Assembly: GCA_046154185.1 (NCBI GenBank)
Contig: JBJXGE010000012.1
Location: 62,001-126,000 of the forward strand
DNA: 64,000 nucleotides
Direction: 5' to 3'
Source: JBJXGE01 sp046154185
GTDB lineage: Bacteria; Planctomycetota; UBA8108; UBA1146; JAJFFE01
The notes under the pieces are model-generated. The model was not told the DNA's origin. It saw only the letters and a program-made list of their open reading frames with translations, and did not search any database. The position numbers and the translations under genes were made by a program. Position 1 is the stretch's first letter. Every line of letters starts with the position of its first letter. Below are positions 46,515 to 55,367 of this stretch, piece after piece.

Positions 46515-46692
46515 GGGTCCGCGCAAAATTTACTTTACAGTTGGAGGTTGAGATCTGACGTAGGTCCGTTCGCGGCGATTGAGCGGAACCGCAGGCGTAG
46601 CCTGGCTACGTCGAGGATTACGCGATTGAGACGCGAGCGGAGATATGTTAGAGATCGGCCTCCAAATGCGAAGTTAATTTTGCGCGGACCCT
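46514..46692. repeat. 179-bp near-perfect palindromic element directly after bamA
   Basis: The outer 20 bases on each side match as inverted repeats with one mismatch (arms begin AGGGTCCGCGCAAAATT). Pairing resumes through TTGGAGG and TCGCG, and the exact centre at 46603 is a perfect CGTAGCC-T-GGCTACG hairpin. The outermost base belongs to the bamA stop codon TAA. No open reading frame or T run is inside. Transcribed RNA would fold into one long rod. A half copy lies after skp. Confidence 0.92.
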
Positions 46693-46786
46693 AAGGATCA
46701 AGTTGCCGGTGCGTGTTGCGAAGAGTGGACTTCAGTGACGCGGGGCGGGAGCAACGCCCCTTAACAGAACAGATTGGTAAATTCGC

Positions 46787-47323
46787 ATGAAATGCCGCCC
46801 ATGGATCGCGCTTGGCTGCTTGTTGTCGCTTGGCATCATCGCCGCCGCAGAGCCCGCCGGGCGAAAACTCGGCGTCGTACACTTGACCGTGCTGTTTGAA
46901 AAGAACCCGCGTCGCGCCTCGGCAGAGTCGAAACTCAAGGCAGTCAAGACGCAAGGTGAAGAGACGCTGAAGGCGCTCGAAGCGAAAGTCAAAGCGCAAC
47001 GGGACCAATTGCAGTTGCTCGAAAAATCTACGACGCGCTACAAGGATCTCGAAAAAGAACTCTACGCACTGGAACAAGAACTCAAATACGAGCACAACCG
47101 CTGCGGACAAGAGTACGTGCAGCTCGTTCGACAACAACGCGAGGAACTGCTCGCCGAGCTTCGCAAAGTGATCGCTGCCTATGGACGCACGCACGGCTTT
47201 GACGCGATCCTTCAGCAAGAACTCACGCTGTCATCTGAAGAATTGTCTTGGAGCTCGGTCCTCTACCATGCGCCGGAATGCGATCTCACCGAGGCGATCC
47301 TGGCGGAATTGGCGAAGCCTTAG
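46787..47323 (+). CDS. skp: OmpH/Skp-like periplasmic chaperone
   Basis: A 178-residue exported protein expected to hold unfolded outer-membrane proteins for BamA. Signal peptide about residues 1-21 (WIALGCLLSLGIIAAAEPAG). The mature part begins with a strand (KLGVVHLTVLFEKNP) and is then a long charged coiled coil (about 45-135) with many Glu, Lys and Gln, followed by a C-terminal return region. This matches the Skp tentacle design at low sequence similarity. ATG at 46787. Its position after bamA is the classical arrangement, here interrupted by the palindromic element. Confidence 0.85.
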   Translation: MKCRPWIALGCLLSLGIIAAAEPAGRKLGVVHLTVLFEKNPRRASAESKLKAVKTQGEETLKALEAKVKAQRDQLQLLEKSTTRYKDLEKELYALEQELKYEHNRCGQEYVQLVRQQREELLAELRKVIAAYGRTHGFDAILQQELTLSSEELSWSSVLYHAPECDLTEAILAELAKP

Positions 47324-47390
47324 GGGCCGCGCGATGAGCTTGGTATTTGGAGGTCGAGATCTGACGTAGGTCCGTCCGCGGCGTTTGAGC
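47321..47390. repeat. Half copy of the palindromic element directly after skp
   Basis: About 70 bases match the left arm of the element at 46512-46585. GGGGCCGCGC aligns with GGGTCCGCGC. TTTGGAGGTCGAGATCTGACG aligns with two changes in its first part, and GTAGGTCCGTCCGCGGCG aligns with one change. The copy begins inside the skp stop codon TAG, as the full element begins inside the bamA stop. The right arm is absent; sequence diverges before mutS2 ends. Confidence 0.88.
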
Positions 47391-47435
47391 CCGATTTGCT
47401 CGAGAACTCGGCGCGACCCGTTCCATTTCCGCCGC

Positions 47436-49625
47436 TCACTCCGCTTCGCTGGACCACTCAATTTCGTACCCCGGCGGTGGGAGCACCCAGGAGATCTCTT
47501 GAAAATGCACTTCGGTCGGAATGCCGCCGAGGTCCACCGAGATCAGTTCTTTCGTCTTGTTGATCTTTTTGACTTCGCAGATCGCACGCAGGCGTGGGAT
47601 GTAGACGGGATCGCCTTTCCGCAAGCGCTCGGCGGTCGCGCGCCGCCGTTCCGCCAGGCGAGTCGCGTCGCGCGCGGATTTGAGCAGCTCGAGCAGTCGC
47701 TGGTATTGTTCACGCCGCTCTTTGGCCGGCTCGCCGAGCTGCCGTAGCCCAGCTTCCAATTGATCGACGACCGCCCGCACCCGCGCTTCTTCGGCGCGCT
47801 CCGCCTCGTGCTCGATCGCACGCTTGACGGCGCGCGCTTCGGCGAGTTCGTGCGCGGCGTCTTCCTTGAGCGTACGAGCCGCGTCTTGGTCTCGAACGAC
47901 GTCCGATTGTTGGCGCCGCAGTTGTTGTTGGGTCCGTTCCAAACCGACGAGGAGCTTGTCGTCGATCCGTTGTTCATTCGCGAGTAGCTCGCGGGCCACC
48001 GTGATAATACGTTCTGAGATCCCCAGACGCCGCGCGATAACCAAGGCGTTAGAACGCCCCGGCAATCCCACGATGAGTCGGAATGTCGGTGCAAGTCGCT
48101 CCGGATCGAATTCCATGCACGCGTTGAGACACTTGCGATGGCTGAACGCGTATTCCTTGAGTTGACCAAGGTGAGTGGTGACAAGCGTCGTTGCGCCGCG
48201 TTCGTAGAGCGCCGCCAGGATTGCTTCGCCGAGCGCCGCGCCCTCGAGCGGATCCGTCCCGGCGCCAAGTTCATCGAGCAGAACGAGGCTCCGCGCCGTC
48301 GCGTGGCCCAGGATCACGCTCACTTCTTGCATGTGCGACGAGAATGTGGAGAGGTTTTGTTCGATGCTTTGCTCGTCGCCAATATCGGCGTAGATCGCAT
48401 CGAAAGTCGGAATGCGACAGCCGGGTTGCGCTGGAATCGGAATCCCGGTCAGCGCCATCTGGGAGAGCAGCCCGACCGTCTTCAGCGCGACTGTCTTCCC
48501 GCCGGTGTTCGGCCCCGTGATCACTAATTGATGGTGCGTGCGGCCGAGTTCCAAACTGAGCGGCTCAACGCGCGCGAGCGCCTGCGCGAAGCCCGGATCG
48601 AGCGGCCCGCCGGCCGGGTCGCGCTCGCGCCACAGGAGCAGCGGATGTCGCGCACCAATCAACACCAGATCCCGAGCGGCTACTAGTTCCGGAATACTGC
48701 CTTGGAAAGCTCGACCGAAGCGTGCTTTCGTCGCGGCAATTTCGATTTCGAGGAGCGCTTCAAAATCGCCGAGGATGACTTTGCGCGCTGCCTGCACTCG
48801 GCGCACGAGCTCAGCGACGATGCGTTCGATTTCGCGGAGTTCCTTGCCACGCAGCTCCGCGAGTTCGTCGCCTTGCCGCACAATGCCTTCCGGCTCGATG
48901 TAAAGCGTCGAACCACTCGCCGACTCCCCATGATGCACGCCGCGGACGCGGTGCCGATGCTCAGCTTTGACCGCCAGCACGTGACGACCATTGCGCACGG
49001 TGATGATTTGATCCTGCAGGACGCCGCGCAGTTCCGGCGCGTCGCGCCGTCGCTCGATCCAGGCCCGTAATTCGGTCTCGAGTTGCGCCGCCTGCCGGCG
49101 CAGCCGTGCCAACTCGCTCGACGCCGCATCGAGCACATTGCCGCGCGCGTCGATGCTGCGCTCGAGATCGAGAAGCAAGTCCGGAAGTTCGTTCAAGACA
49201 TGGACGAGCAGCGCGAGCGCCGGCAGGTCGGAACGCGCCGTCAAACTCGTCCGCACATGGCGTGCGATGAGGAGGACGCGCAGCACGCTATGCAGCTCGA
49301 CGGTCTTGAGAACTCGGCTCTTCCCGTCCGCGCCGAGAAGCACCGGCACGTCCGCCAGCCCTTCGAGTCGAAAATCAAAAGACTCGCTGAGGAGCTGTTG
49401 CGCCTCGGCGACTTGGCGATACCAAGCCGTCGCCCGTTCGAGTTCCCGCGTCGGCCGCAAACCCAAAATCGCGCTGCGCCCGGGCGGCGAAAGCGCGTAA
49501 AGCGTCAAGAGCGCCAGCAGCTTGTCATACTCGAGTCGACCGCCGCTTTGGGCGACGAGGCTCGAGTCGAGGGAACTCGCGGGCGAGTCGGTTTGCGCGC
49601 GCGCGCCCAGTCCAGATTCCTGCAT
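47436..49625 (-). CDS. mutS2: MutS2-family ATPase lacking the C-terminal Smr domain
   Basis: MutS-related ATPase of 729 residues. It has the core domain (about 30-320), then Walker A ITGPNTGGKTVALKTVG, DIGDEQSIEQNLSTFSSH and Walker B SLVLLDELGAGTDPLEG. A long coiled coil (about 535-660) and a KOW-like segment (about 665-715, GDPVYIPRLRAICEVKKINK) follow. The protein then stops at YEIEWSSEAE. The usual roughly 80-residue Smr nuclease domain is missing, and the 112 bases to skp cannot encode it. In other bacteria MutS2 suppresses recombination or rescues collided ribosomes. ATG start. Confidence 0.93.
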   Translation of the reverse strand: MQESGLGARAQTDSPASSLDSSLVAQSGGRLEYDKLLALLTLYALSPPGRSAILGLRPTRELERATAWYRQVAEAQQLLSESFDFRLEGLADVPVLLGADGKSRVLKTVELHSVLRVLLIARHVRTSLTARSDLPALALLVHVLNELPDLLLDLERSIDARGNVLDAASSELARLRRQAAQLETELRAWIERRRDAPELRGVLQDQIITVRNGRHVLAVKAEHRHRVRGVHHGESASGSTLYIEPEGIVRQGDELAELRGKELREIERIVAELVRRVQAARKVILGDFEALLEIEIAATKARFGRAFQGSIPELVAARDLVLIGARHPLLLWRERDPAGGPLDPGFAQALARVEPLSLELGRTHHQLVITGPNTGGKTVALKTVGLLSQMALTGIPIPAQPGCRIPTFDAIYADIGDEQSIEQNLSTFSSHMQEVSVILGHATARSLVLLDELGAGTDPLEGAALGEAILAALYERGATTLVTTHLGQLKEYAFSHRKCLNACMEFDPERLAPTFRLIVGLPGRSNALVIARRLGISERIITVARELLANEQRIDDKLLVGLERTQQQLRRQQSDVVRDQDAARTLKEDAAHELAEARAVKRAIEHEAERAEEARVRAVVDQLEAGLRQLGEPAKERREQYQRLLELLKSARDATRLAERRRATAERLRKGDPVYIPRLRAICEVKKINKTKELISVDLGGIPTEVHFQEISWVLPPPGYEIEWSSEAE

Positions 49626-49775
49626 GTTGCATCGCTCTCACCACCGGACATCGGTGGCGGCAATTGTGCAAAGGGCGGTCGCCCAAACCAAGGGCAAGAT
49701 CCGATTCGTCGCGACGTTTCAGCATGAGCATCAGGAAGCCGAGCCTCCCCCGAATCGGCAAGGGGTTCTGCCCCT

Positions 49776-49833
49776 AAAAAAAAAGGGTGCTGCGGACAGC
49801 ACCCCTGAAAAACGGGTGCTGTAGACAGCACCC
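49776..49833 (-). terminator. Two tandem terminator hairpins after the 49.9-51.2 kb gene
   Basis: Read on the minus strand: GGGTGCTG-TCTA-CAGCACCC, then GTTTTTC, then GGGTGCTG-TCCG-CAGCACCC, then nine T. Both hairpins have perfect 8-base arms and differ only in the loop. A third small hairpin (AGGGG...CCCCT, 49761-49775) follows. They separate this gene from mutS2. Confidence 0.93.
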
Positions 49834-49855
49834 CAAAGGAAAAGCTCGGCGCGCG

Positions 49856-51241
49856 TTACTTCTTGAGCTTCTTAGAAATCACCTGGCGGAGATCGGCAAG
49901 CAGCGCGTCTTCGTCCTGCGCTTCCGACGTGCGACGCGCAGCGCCTTGCGCAGCGCTGGCCGCTGGCCGGTTCTGCACGCGCACCATGCCGGACTGTCGC
50001 AAGACGTCATCCAAATTCTCGGTAACCGCCGCGCTCCAACTCTCATCGCCGCCCGCCTCCGACCCGGCGTCGCCCTGCGGCATCAATTGCGTCAACTCTT
50101 CGTTCATACTTGGCGCAGTATGGAGCGGCGCCACGCGCAAGGCGGGCGGCGCGGATCGAGCGGCAGGCTGCGGCGAGGGAGCGGCTGTCAATGGCATCGG
50201 TCGCATGGTCGCCACCGGCATCGGCCGCATCGTCGGCGCGGCCGGCGCAGCTGACGCGGGCGCGACCGTCTCCGGCGTTCCGCGCGATCCGAATCGCAGG
50301 CGACGCAGCTTGCTCTTGAGTCGCGCGGCGCGCACCTGCGCGATCAGCGTCAACAGTGTCAAGCACGCAACAATGACCAACGCTCCACCGAGCCACATTG
50401 CGTCTTCGGTCCAATGACCGTTCATCACGTCTTTGACGCAGCGATCCCACAAATCGACGACGTACGAGCTCAAACTGGGGGGCGGTCCACTGGCGACGAC
50501 GCCGACAGTGCCCGTCGCGAGCGAATCCGGCTTGTCGCTGCCCGGCCCCGTCGCCGCCACGGCTGTCGCCGACAAGGAGGTGTCGCCACCCAATCGCTCG
50601 ACTTCGATTCGCAAGCGCGCGAGATCGCGCTCTCTGACCTGAAGAGCTTCGCGCTGCGATTTCTCACTTTCCTTCTGCGCGACCTCGAGCGCGTGTACGC
50701 GCTGCCGCGCCTGCTCGAGTTCCGCGGTTACTCCTCCCGCTTCGCCGGCAATTTTCGCGCTCTCCATTCTGACTTCACTCAGTTGCCGTTGCAGCTCGTC
50801 ACGCTCTAGGTTGACTACGTCCATCTGCTTCTTTAGGCGATCGTCCGCCTCACGCATATGAGCGAGCATCTCGCCGTTCTGCGTGGCGACGGCCTGCGCG
50901 GCGGCGGCTTGCTCGTTGGCGTTCGCCAACTCGCGCTGCGCTTTGATCATTTCTTGGAGTTGGGCGCGAACGTTCGCTTCGAGAAACTCGGTGTCATGCT
51001 TGCGCTGTCCGAGCTCGGCATTGGCGCTCAAATAGAGATCTTGGAACCGATCGCGCTCGACCGCCATCGCGCCGAGCGCATCGCGCACCATGCCGACCGA
51101 AGTCGACAAGTTTTGAATCTCGATTTGTTCAGGGGTTGGGCCGACATCGCGGATCTTGGGTCCGCCGCAACCGCTCGTCAAGAATAGCGCCAAACCAAGC
51201 GAACCGACCGCCGCGCGTCGCGCCAACCGTGTCACCAGCAT
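49856..51241 (-). CDS. Coiled-coil membrane-bound protein, possible lipoprotein, unknown function
   Basis: A 461-residue protein. The N-terminus is signal-like with a possible lipobox (LFLTSGCGG, Cys about residue 25). Residues about 40-220 form a long coiled coil rich in Glu, Gln, Arg and Ala. After a Ser/Gly linker comes a membrane helix (about 288-308, GGALVIVACLTLLTLI). A basic stretch, then a Pro/Ala-rich tail with two copies of TMRPMP, probably lies in the cytoplasm. It ends with a charged segment. No known family recognised. The ATG has AGGAGAG upstream. Last gene of a four-gene minus-strand group with FHA, VWA and pseudo-GGDEF genes. Confidence 0.8.
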   Translation of the reverse strand: MLVTRLARRAAVGSLGLALFLTSGCGGPKIRDVGPTPEQIEIQNLSTSVGMVRDALGAMAVERDRFQDLYLSANAELGQRKHDTEFLEANVRAQLQEMIKAQRELANANEQAAAAQAVATQNGEMLAHMREADDRLKKQMDVVNLERDELQRQLSEVRMESAKIAGEAGGVTAELEQARQRVHALEVAQKESEKSQREALQVRERDLARLRIEVERLGGDTSLSATAVAATGPGSDKPDSLATGTVGVVASGPPPSLSSYVVDLWDRCVKDVMNGHWTEDAMWLGGALVIVACLTLLTLIAQVRAARLKSKLRRLRFGSRGTPETVAPASAAPAAPTMRPMPVATMRPMPLTAAPSPQPAARSAPPALRVAPLHTAPSMNEELTQLMPQGDAGSEAGGDESWSAAVTENLDDVLRQSGMVRVQNRPAASAAQGAARRTSEAQDEDALLADLRQVISKKLKK

Positions 51242-51343
51242 GAACTGCTCTCCTCTGTTTCATAAACCAATCCGGCCGCACATTCCGGCGGATGCATCTA
51301 AGTGACGTGGGATGTCTTTGGAAAATATACGATGGAGACGAAT

Positions 51344-52957
51344 CTACCGCAGGTCGACGAACGCGACGCCGGGACCCATCACAGCCGCATCCAACGCCGC
51401 TTCAACTTGGTCGAGCAGCACTTGCGATTCCACCTTACCGGCGGACAGCGTCGCAGCCACGATCCGCAGATGATCCAGCTCCTGGATCTCGCGCAGACGA
51501 CGGACGACGTGTTCGAGTGTGCCGTCGCCAGGGCGATCGACGATCACATACAGCCGTCCACACCAACTTTCGACCCAATCGGCGGATCGCGTGGCGGCCC
51601 GCGTTGCCGCGATCCACTGAGTGATCGACCGGCCTTGCGCCGACTCGATCACGAGCAACCCGAGCGGGAGTCGTTCCCGCTCGGCGGCGCTCAGCCGTTG
51701 AGCGAGCACTTCCAAGAAAAAACCCTTACGCCCCTGCGTATTGTCCGTGCGGCCGCGCCGCGCCGCGAGTCCTTGTGGGCTCACGCCCTTGATGAGCGGC
51801 AAAAGCTGCACGAGTTCCGCCGATATCCGACTCGACACGACGCTCGCGGCTTCGTCTCGCCCTTCGCATAGCAAAACTCCGACAAAAGTCCGCGGGCGGG
51901 AACTGTCGCCGAATATTAAGAACGGGCCGCTCGCTTGCACGGCGTCCGGAGTCTCCTGCAAGCTCAGCTCGTCGATCTCCTGCGCAACGAGCGCCAGTAT
52001 CTCGCGTCGGCGTGCGGGATCATCGGCGACGACTCGGCACTTGAGCCCGTCCGAGCGATCCAATTCCAAGAGCACGACACCGACCACTCCTGGATCGAGC
52101 CGACTCCATCGCACCATCGCCGCCTCGAGCGACTCACCTGCGATCTGCGACTCGAGCAGCGCGCGCAATGCGAGTAACGCCTGCCCGTTTGCCACGCTGG
52201 CCGATGTCACGTTGGCTGCGGCCGATCGAGACACCAGTTCCGCCGCCCGCGACACTTCTGGCGCCGGTCGGGAAGACTCTTGCGACGTCGCGCGGGCGGC
52301 GATCGGCACGGCGCCGACCGACTCTCGCGAGGTAGGAGCAGTGGGACGAGACTCTTCCATGTCGACCGGTGCGACCCTTCCTACTTCGACTCCACCTTCG
52401 ATAGCGGTCTCTCGCCGCGCGCCCGCCTTCGCCGACGCGTCCGCGGCAACTTGCCCCGACATCTCCGACGCCGACACCGCTGGCTCAGACAAGCCAAGGA
52501 AAGTCTGAACCTCCGCGGCGCGCACCGGCCGCTGGAGCATCGTCACGCCGGGGGCGGTCGGCGCGGTCCCGGGCTCGTCGCACAAGAACGCGTACCGCAC
52601 CTCCGGGTCGATCTCCCGCAAGCGGCTGATGAACGCAGCCGCTTCGACGCCAAGGCTCTGCACGCTGGCGAACACCGCTCTATAGTGCCGCGCGCGAAAA
52701 AAATCTAAAGCGGAAAACCTGCTCGAGGCCATGGCCAGGGAAATACCGTGCTTCGCGAGCAGGCGGGCGAAATCCTCCGCTTCCTCGGGTCGCTCGGTCA
52801 GCAATAAAACCGAGTCTTGCTCGCCACCTTCTCCCCCGGAGAGCGGCGATAAGAGTTCGCGAATCTCTTCGCGACTCAACACCCGACGTAACGGGTCAGA
52901 CTCATTGGATCGGTCCGGCTGCGACACACGCACCCCTGTTCCGAGTGTGCCAACCAT
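51344..52957 (-). CDS. Pseudo-receiver / degenerate GGDEF-like protein
   Basis: About 537 residues. A receiver-like fold (about residues 45-155, SVLLLTERPEEAEDFARLLA) lacks a clear phosphoacceptor Asp. A low-complexity Ser/Ala/Arg linker (about 160-260) follows, then a GAF-like segment (about 265-395). The C-terminal domain resembles GGDEF, with RSADWVESWCGRLYVIVDRP where R-x-x-D-x-x-x-R-Y-GGDEF is expected. The catalytic motif is lost. It probably acts as a binding or scaffold protein. I chose the ATG at 52957 with AAGGGGAG upstream; a GTG at 53050 would add 31 residues. Domain calls are by eye. Confidence 0.7.
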   Translation of the reverse strand: MVGTLGTGVRVSQPDRSNESDPLRRVLSREEIRELLSPLSGGEGGEQDSVLLLTERPEEAEDFARLLAKHGISLAMASSRFSALDFFRARHYRAVFASVQSLGVEAAAFISRLREIDPEVRYAFLCDEPGTAPTAPGVTMLQRPVRAAEVQTFLGLSEPAVSASEMSGQVAADASAKAGARRETAIEGGVEVGRVAPVDMEESRPTAPTSRESVGAVPIAARATSQESSRPAPEVSRAAELVSRSAAANVTSASVANGQALLALRALLESQIAGESLEAAMVRWSRLDPGVVGVVLLELDRSDGLKCRVVADDPARRREILALVAQEIDELSLQETPDAVQASGPFLIFGDSSRPRTFVGVLLCEGRDEAASVVSSRISAELVQLLPLIKGVSPQGLAARRGRTDNTQGRKGFFLEVLAQRLSAAERERLPLGLLVIESAQGRSITQWIAATRAATRSADWVESWCGRLYVIVDRPGDGTLEHVVRRLREIQELDHLRIVAATLSAGKVESQVLLDQVEAALDAAVMGPGVAFVDLR

Positions 52958-53126
52958 ATCCCCGTTGCTCCCCTTCCCCAAGGCGGCAATTGCGAGCTGA
53001 AATGACAAACTCTTGTGCTCAAACGTGACTCGAGAAAGATCGATGGTCACGTCGGCTGCGGTCTTAATTCAAACTATTCGAGGCTCGGCACAAACAAGTG
53101 ATGCGGAAGGGTTGCTCAACTGTGGC

Positions 53127-54389
53127 CTAGAAGATTTCTGAGTAGGAACCTTCGTTGTCAGCGGCTAATCCCTGCAAGAATTCGCGCGCTTCTCCCTGAT
53201 CTTGGTTCTTCGCCACACCGGGGAAAAAGCCGATGCAGTTTATAATGACTTTCCGATCCCGATTCCACTCTCTGACACGCGTTCGAATCAATCCTGGAAT
53301 CGTCTCCTCACCGACGGTCGGCGCGCCGTCACTGAAAAAATAAATCGTGTCGACGTTGGGATCATCGAACGCATACTTGAGGCCGCCATACGCGTTCGTC
53401 TCTCCGGCCGCTTTGAGTTTTTCCAAGAAAGCGCACGCCTTCTTGCGCTGTGCGTCCGTGAGTCGTTGCAAGACGTTCTTGTAAGGCACAATGGTTTCCT
53501 GGAATGCAATAATATTAAAATAACTTCCTTCCGTGAGTTGGTTTTCGAGGACCCGCTGCAACTCAGACACCGCGATGCTCATGCGCGTCACTTCGGCGTC
53601 GGCGCCGACCGACATGCTGCCGGAGATGTCCAGGACGAAAGCGACTTTTTCGCTGTAGATCTGCCCGTACAGACCTTCGCGTACGGCCGTTTTCAAATCT
53701 CGGCGAGATTTTTCTTTGCCGAGTTTCGCCCGCGCGTCTTCGAGCGTCGGCACTTTGAAATCGACTTGGGCGGTGGTCCACCAGCTCTGCCAATCGTCGT
53801 ACCGCGCCTCGAACGGCATGCCGGTCAAGTCGCGCAGCACGGCCAGCAGATCCGCGACGACGCGACCCTTTTCGATCTTCAGTTGTTGCACCAGCACCTC
53901 GATGGTTGCAAGCGTGCGATAGTTGGCAAGCGCTCGAATCGTGGCCGAACGCACCTGCCACTTCTTGTCCTTCAGAGCGTCGCCGAGCTTCGCCGCGACG
54001 AACTCGCCACCAAAATAGCCCATCACGCGTAGGCAATAGCAGCGCGTTTCCCACGCCTTGGCCGTCATCGCCTCGTTGATCACGAACTCCTGTGCTTGCC
54101 GATCCCGCAGGAGCGAGAGCGCTTCCAGCGCCTGCTGATGGATAACCAAATCGGGATGCGCGACGGTGTGCTTGAGGATCAACTCCGCGGTCGTCTTATT
54201 ATCGAATCCGCGCAGCTCATTGAGCGCGTCAAGTAGATCATTCTCATTGCCACTCGCCACCGCCGCGAGAAAACGTTGTTTCGACGCCGCAAACTTCGGG
54301 TCGTCGGCTGTGGTTGCCGCCGACGCAGTCGCGGCGCAGTTGACCAGTCCTATCAACATCGCCGCGGCAGTCAGCACGATTCGCATCAT
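53127..54389 (-). CDS. Exported HEAT-repeat / von Willebrand factor A domain protein
   Basis: About 420 residues. The signal peptide is about 1-24 (VLTAAAMLIGLVNCAATASA). HEAT-like helical repeats span about 35-195 (LRVMGYFGGEFVAAKLGDAL, VRSATIRALANYRT). A W-rich joint (YDDWQSWWTTAQVDF) follows, then a VWA domain (about 245-415). Its metal-ion site is intact: DISGSMS (DxSxS), a later Thr in ETNAYGGL and Asp in FFSDGAP. It probably binds a protein partner through Mg2+ in the periplasm. ATG with AGGAGG upstream. Such HEAT-VWA proteins are frequent in Planctomycetota; their roles are unknown. Confidence 0.88.
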   Translation of the reverse strand: MMRIVLTAAAMLIGLVNCAATASAATTADDPKFAASKQRFLAAVASGNENDLLDALNELRGFDNKTTAELILKHTVAHPDLVIHQQALEALSLLRDRQAQEFVINEAMTAKAWETRCYCLRVMGYFGGEFVAAKLGDALKDKKWQVRSATIRALANYRTLATIEVLVQQLKIEKGRVVADLLAVLRDLTGMPFEARYDDWQSWWTTAQVDFKVPTLEDARAKLGKEKSRRDLKTAVREGLYGQIYSEKVAFVLDISGSMSVGADAEVTRMSIAVSELQRVLENQLTEGSYFNIIAFQETIVPYKNVLQRLTDAQRKKACAFLEKLKAAGETNAYGGLKYAFDDPNVDTIYFFSDGAPTVGEETIPGLIRTRVREWNRDRKVIINCIGFFPGVAKNQDQGEAREFLQGLAADNEGSYSEIF

Positions 54390-54473
54390 CGGTCGGCATT
54401 CCTCCTGAGTGGTCAGTAGCTTGAAGATTCGCGGACGAGGTCCGCGCACAAGCAGAACGATGCACGCGCGGAT

Positions 54474-55367
54474 TTATTCCGGCTCGGGAGCCTCTGGACG
54501 TGCGGCAGGCGGCCGCGGACTCGGTTCGGCGAGTTTGCGTCGGATCATGACTTCGAGCGCCGCCCGCAGCTCGGCGGTCGACTGGCAGCGATCCAACACG
54601 TTGGGCTTGAGCGCGTCGTCGATCACCGCTTCATAGAGATGGGAAAGCCGCTTCGAGCGCCGCAACCAGGTCGTGACGATCTCATCGAGCGCGCGGTCCG
54701 CCAACAGCGCCGGCAAATCCAGATCGCGGTCTTGCCGTTGCCACGAATCGATGAGCCGATCAAGCGCGCGCACATGATGCACTCGCTCCGGCGGATCCTC
54801 CGGCGCAGCGGCGGCCGCCGCCCCGTTCAACGCGCGCGCCTGAGGGTCTCGAAGGCGGTGGACGAGTTCTTGCGCCTTGATTGGATTGCGCAAATTGAGC
54901 AATCCCATGCCGCGGTCCCACGTGCGACCGTCAAACACCACCATCACGGTTTGCCCGATCTCGATGATGTCGTCGAGCTTGAGCTCGCGCGAAGTCACGA
55001 GCGCGCCGTTGACATAGGTGCCGTTCGCCGAGTGGAGATCGGCGATCAAGAGTCGATTGCCATGTAAGGTGAGCGAGCAGTGTTTGCGACTCAGCAAGTG
55101 GTCATGAATCGGCAGGTCATTCTTTTGCGAACGACCGACGAGCAAGGTGCCGTCGGCCATCGGAAAGCTGCGCAAGTGGTCGTCGAAAATCGCCAAATGA
55201 AAACGCGCCGCACCGGCCGCGCCGCTCGTTTCGCCAGCACTTGCCGCCGCCGCCATCGCGCCACCAGCGAGTGGCCCGGCGCTTTGGCCATTCTGGCCAT
55301 TCGGTGGACTCAAGCTCTCGGGGACTGGCGTGGGCGCGGACATGATCAACTCGCTCATCGGTTCCAT
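54474..55367 (-). CDS. FHA-domain protein
   Basis: About 297 residues. An Ala/Gly/Pro-rich N-terminus is followed by a forkhead-associated domain (about 60-150) with GRSQKNDLPI, LLSRKHCSLTL and LHSANGTYVNG, the residues that bind phosphothreonine. The C-terminal half (about 165-285) is helical and charged, without a recognised domain, and ends in a Pro-rich tail. No membrane helix. FHA proteins read Ser/Thr kinase signals, but no kinase is in this window. Start uncertain: ATG codons at 55367 and 55358, TTG at 55382. Confidence 0.85.
   Translation of the reverse strand: MEPMSELIMSAPTPVPESLSPPNGQNGQSAGPLAGGAMAAAASAGETSGAAGAARFHLAIFDDHLRSFPMADGTLLVGRSQKNDLPIHDHLLSRKHCSLTLHGNRLLIADLHSANGTYVNGALVTSRELKLDDIIEIGQTVMVVFDGRTWDRGMGLLNLRNPIKAQELVHRLRDPQARALNGAAAAAAPEDPPERVHHVRALDRLIDSWQRQDRDLDLPALLADRALDEIVTTWLRRSKRLSHLYEAVIDDALKPNVLDRCQSTAELRAALEVMIRRKLAEPSPRPPAARPEAPEPE

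Noticed and set aside
47324..47435. Separate Smr domain downstream of mutS2
   Set aside because: The 112 bases are too short and are partly occupied by the half palindromic element.
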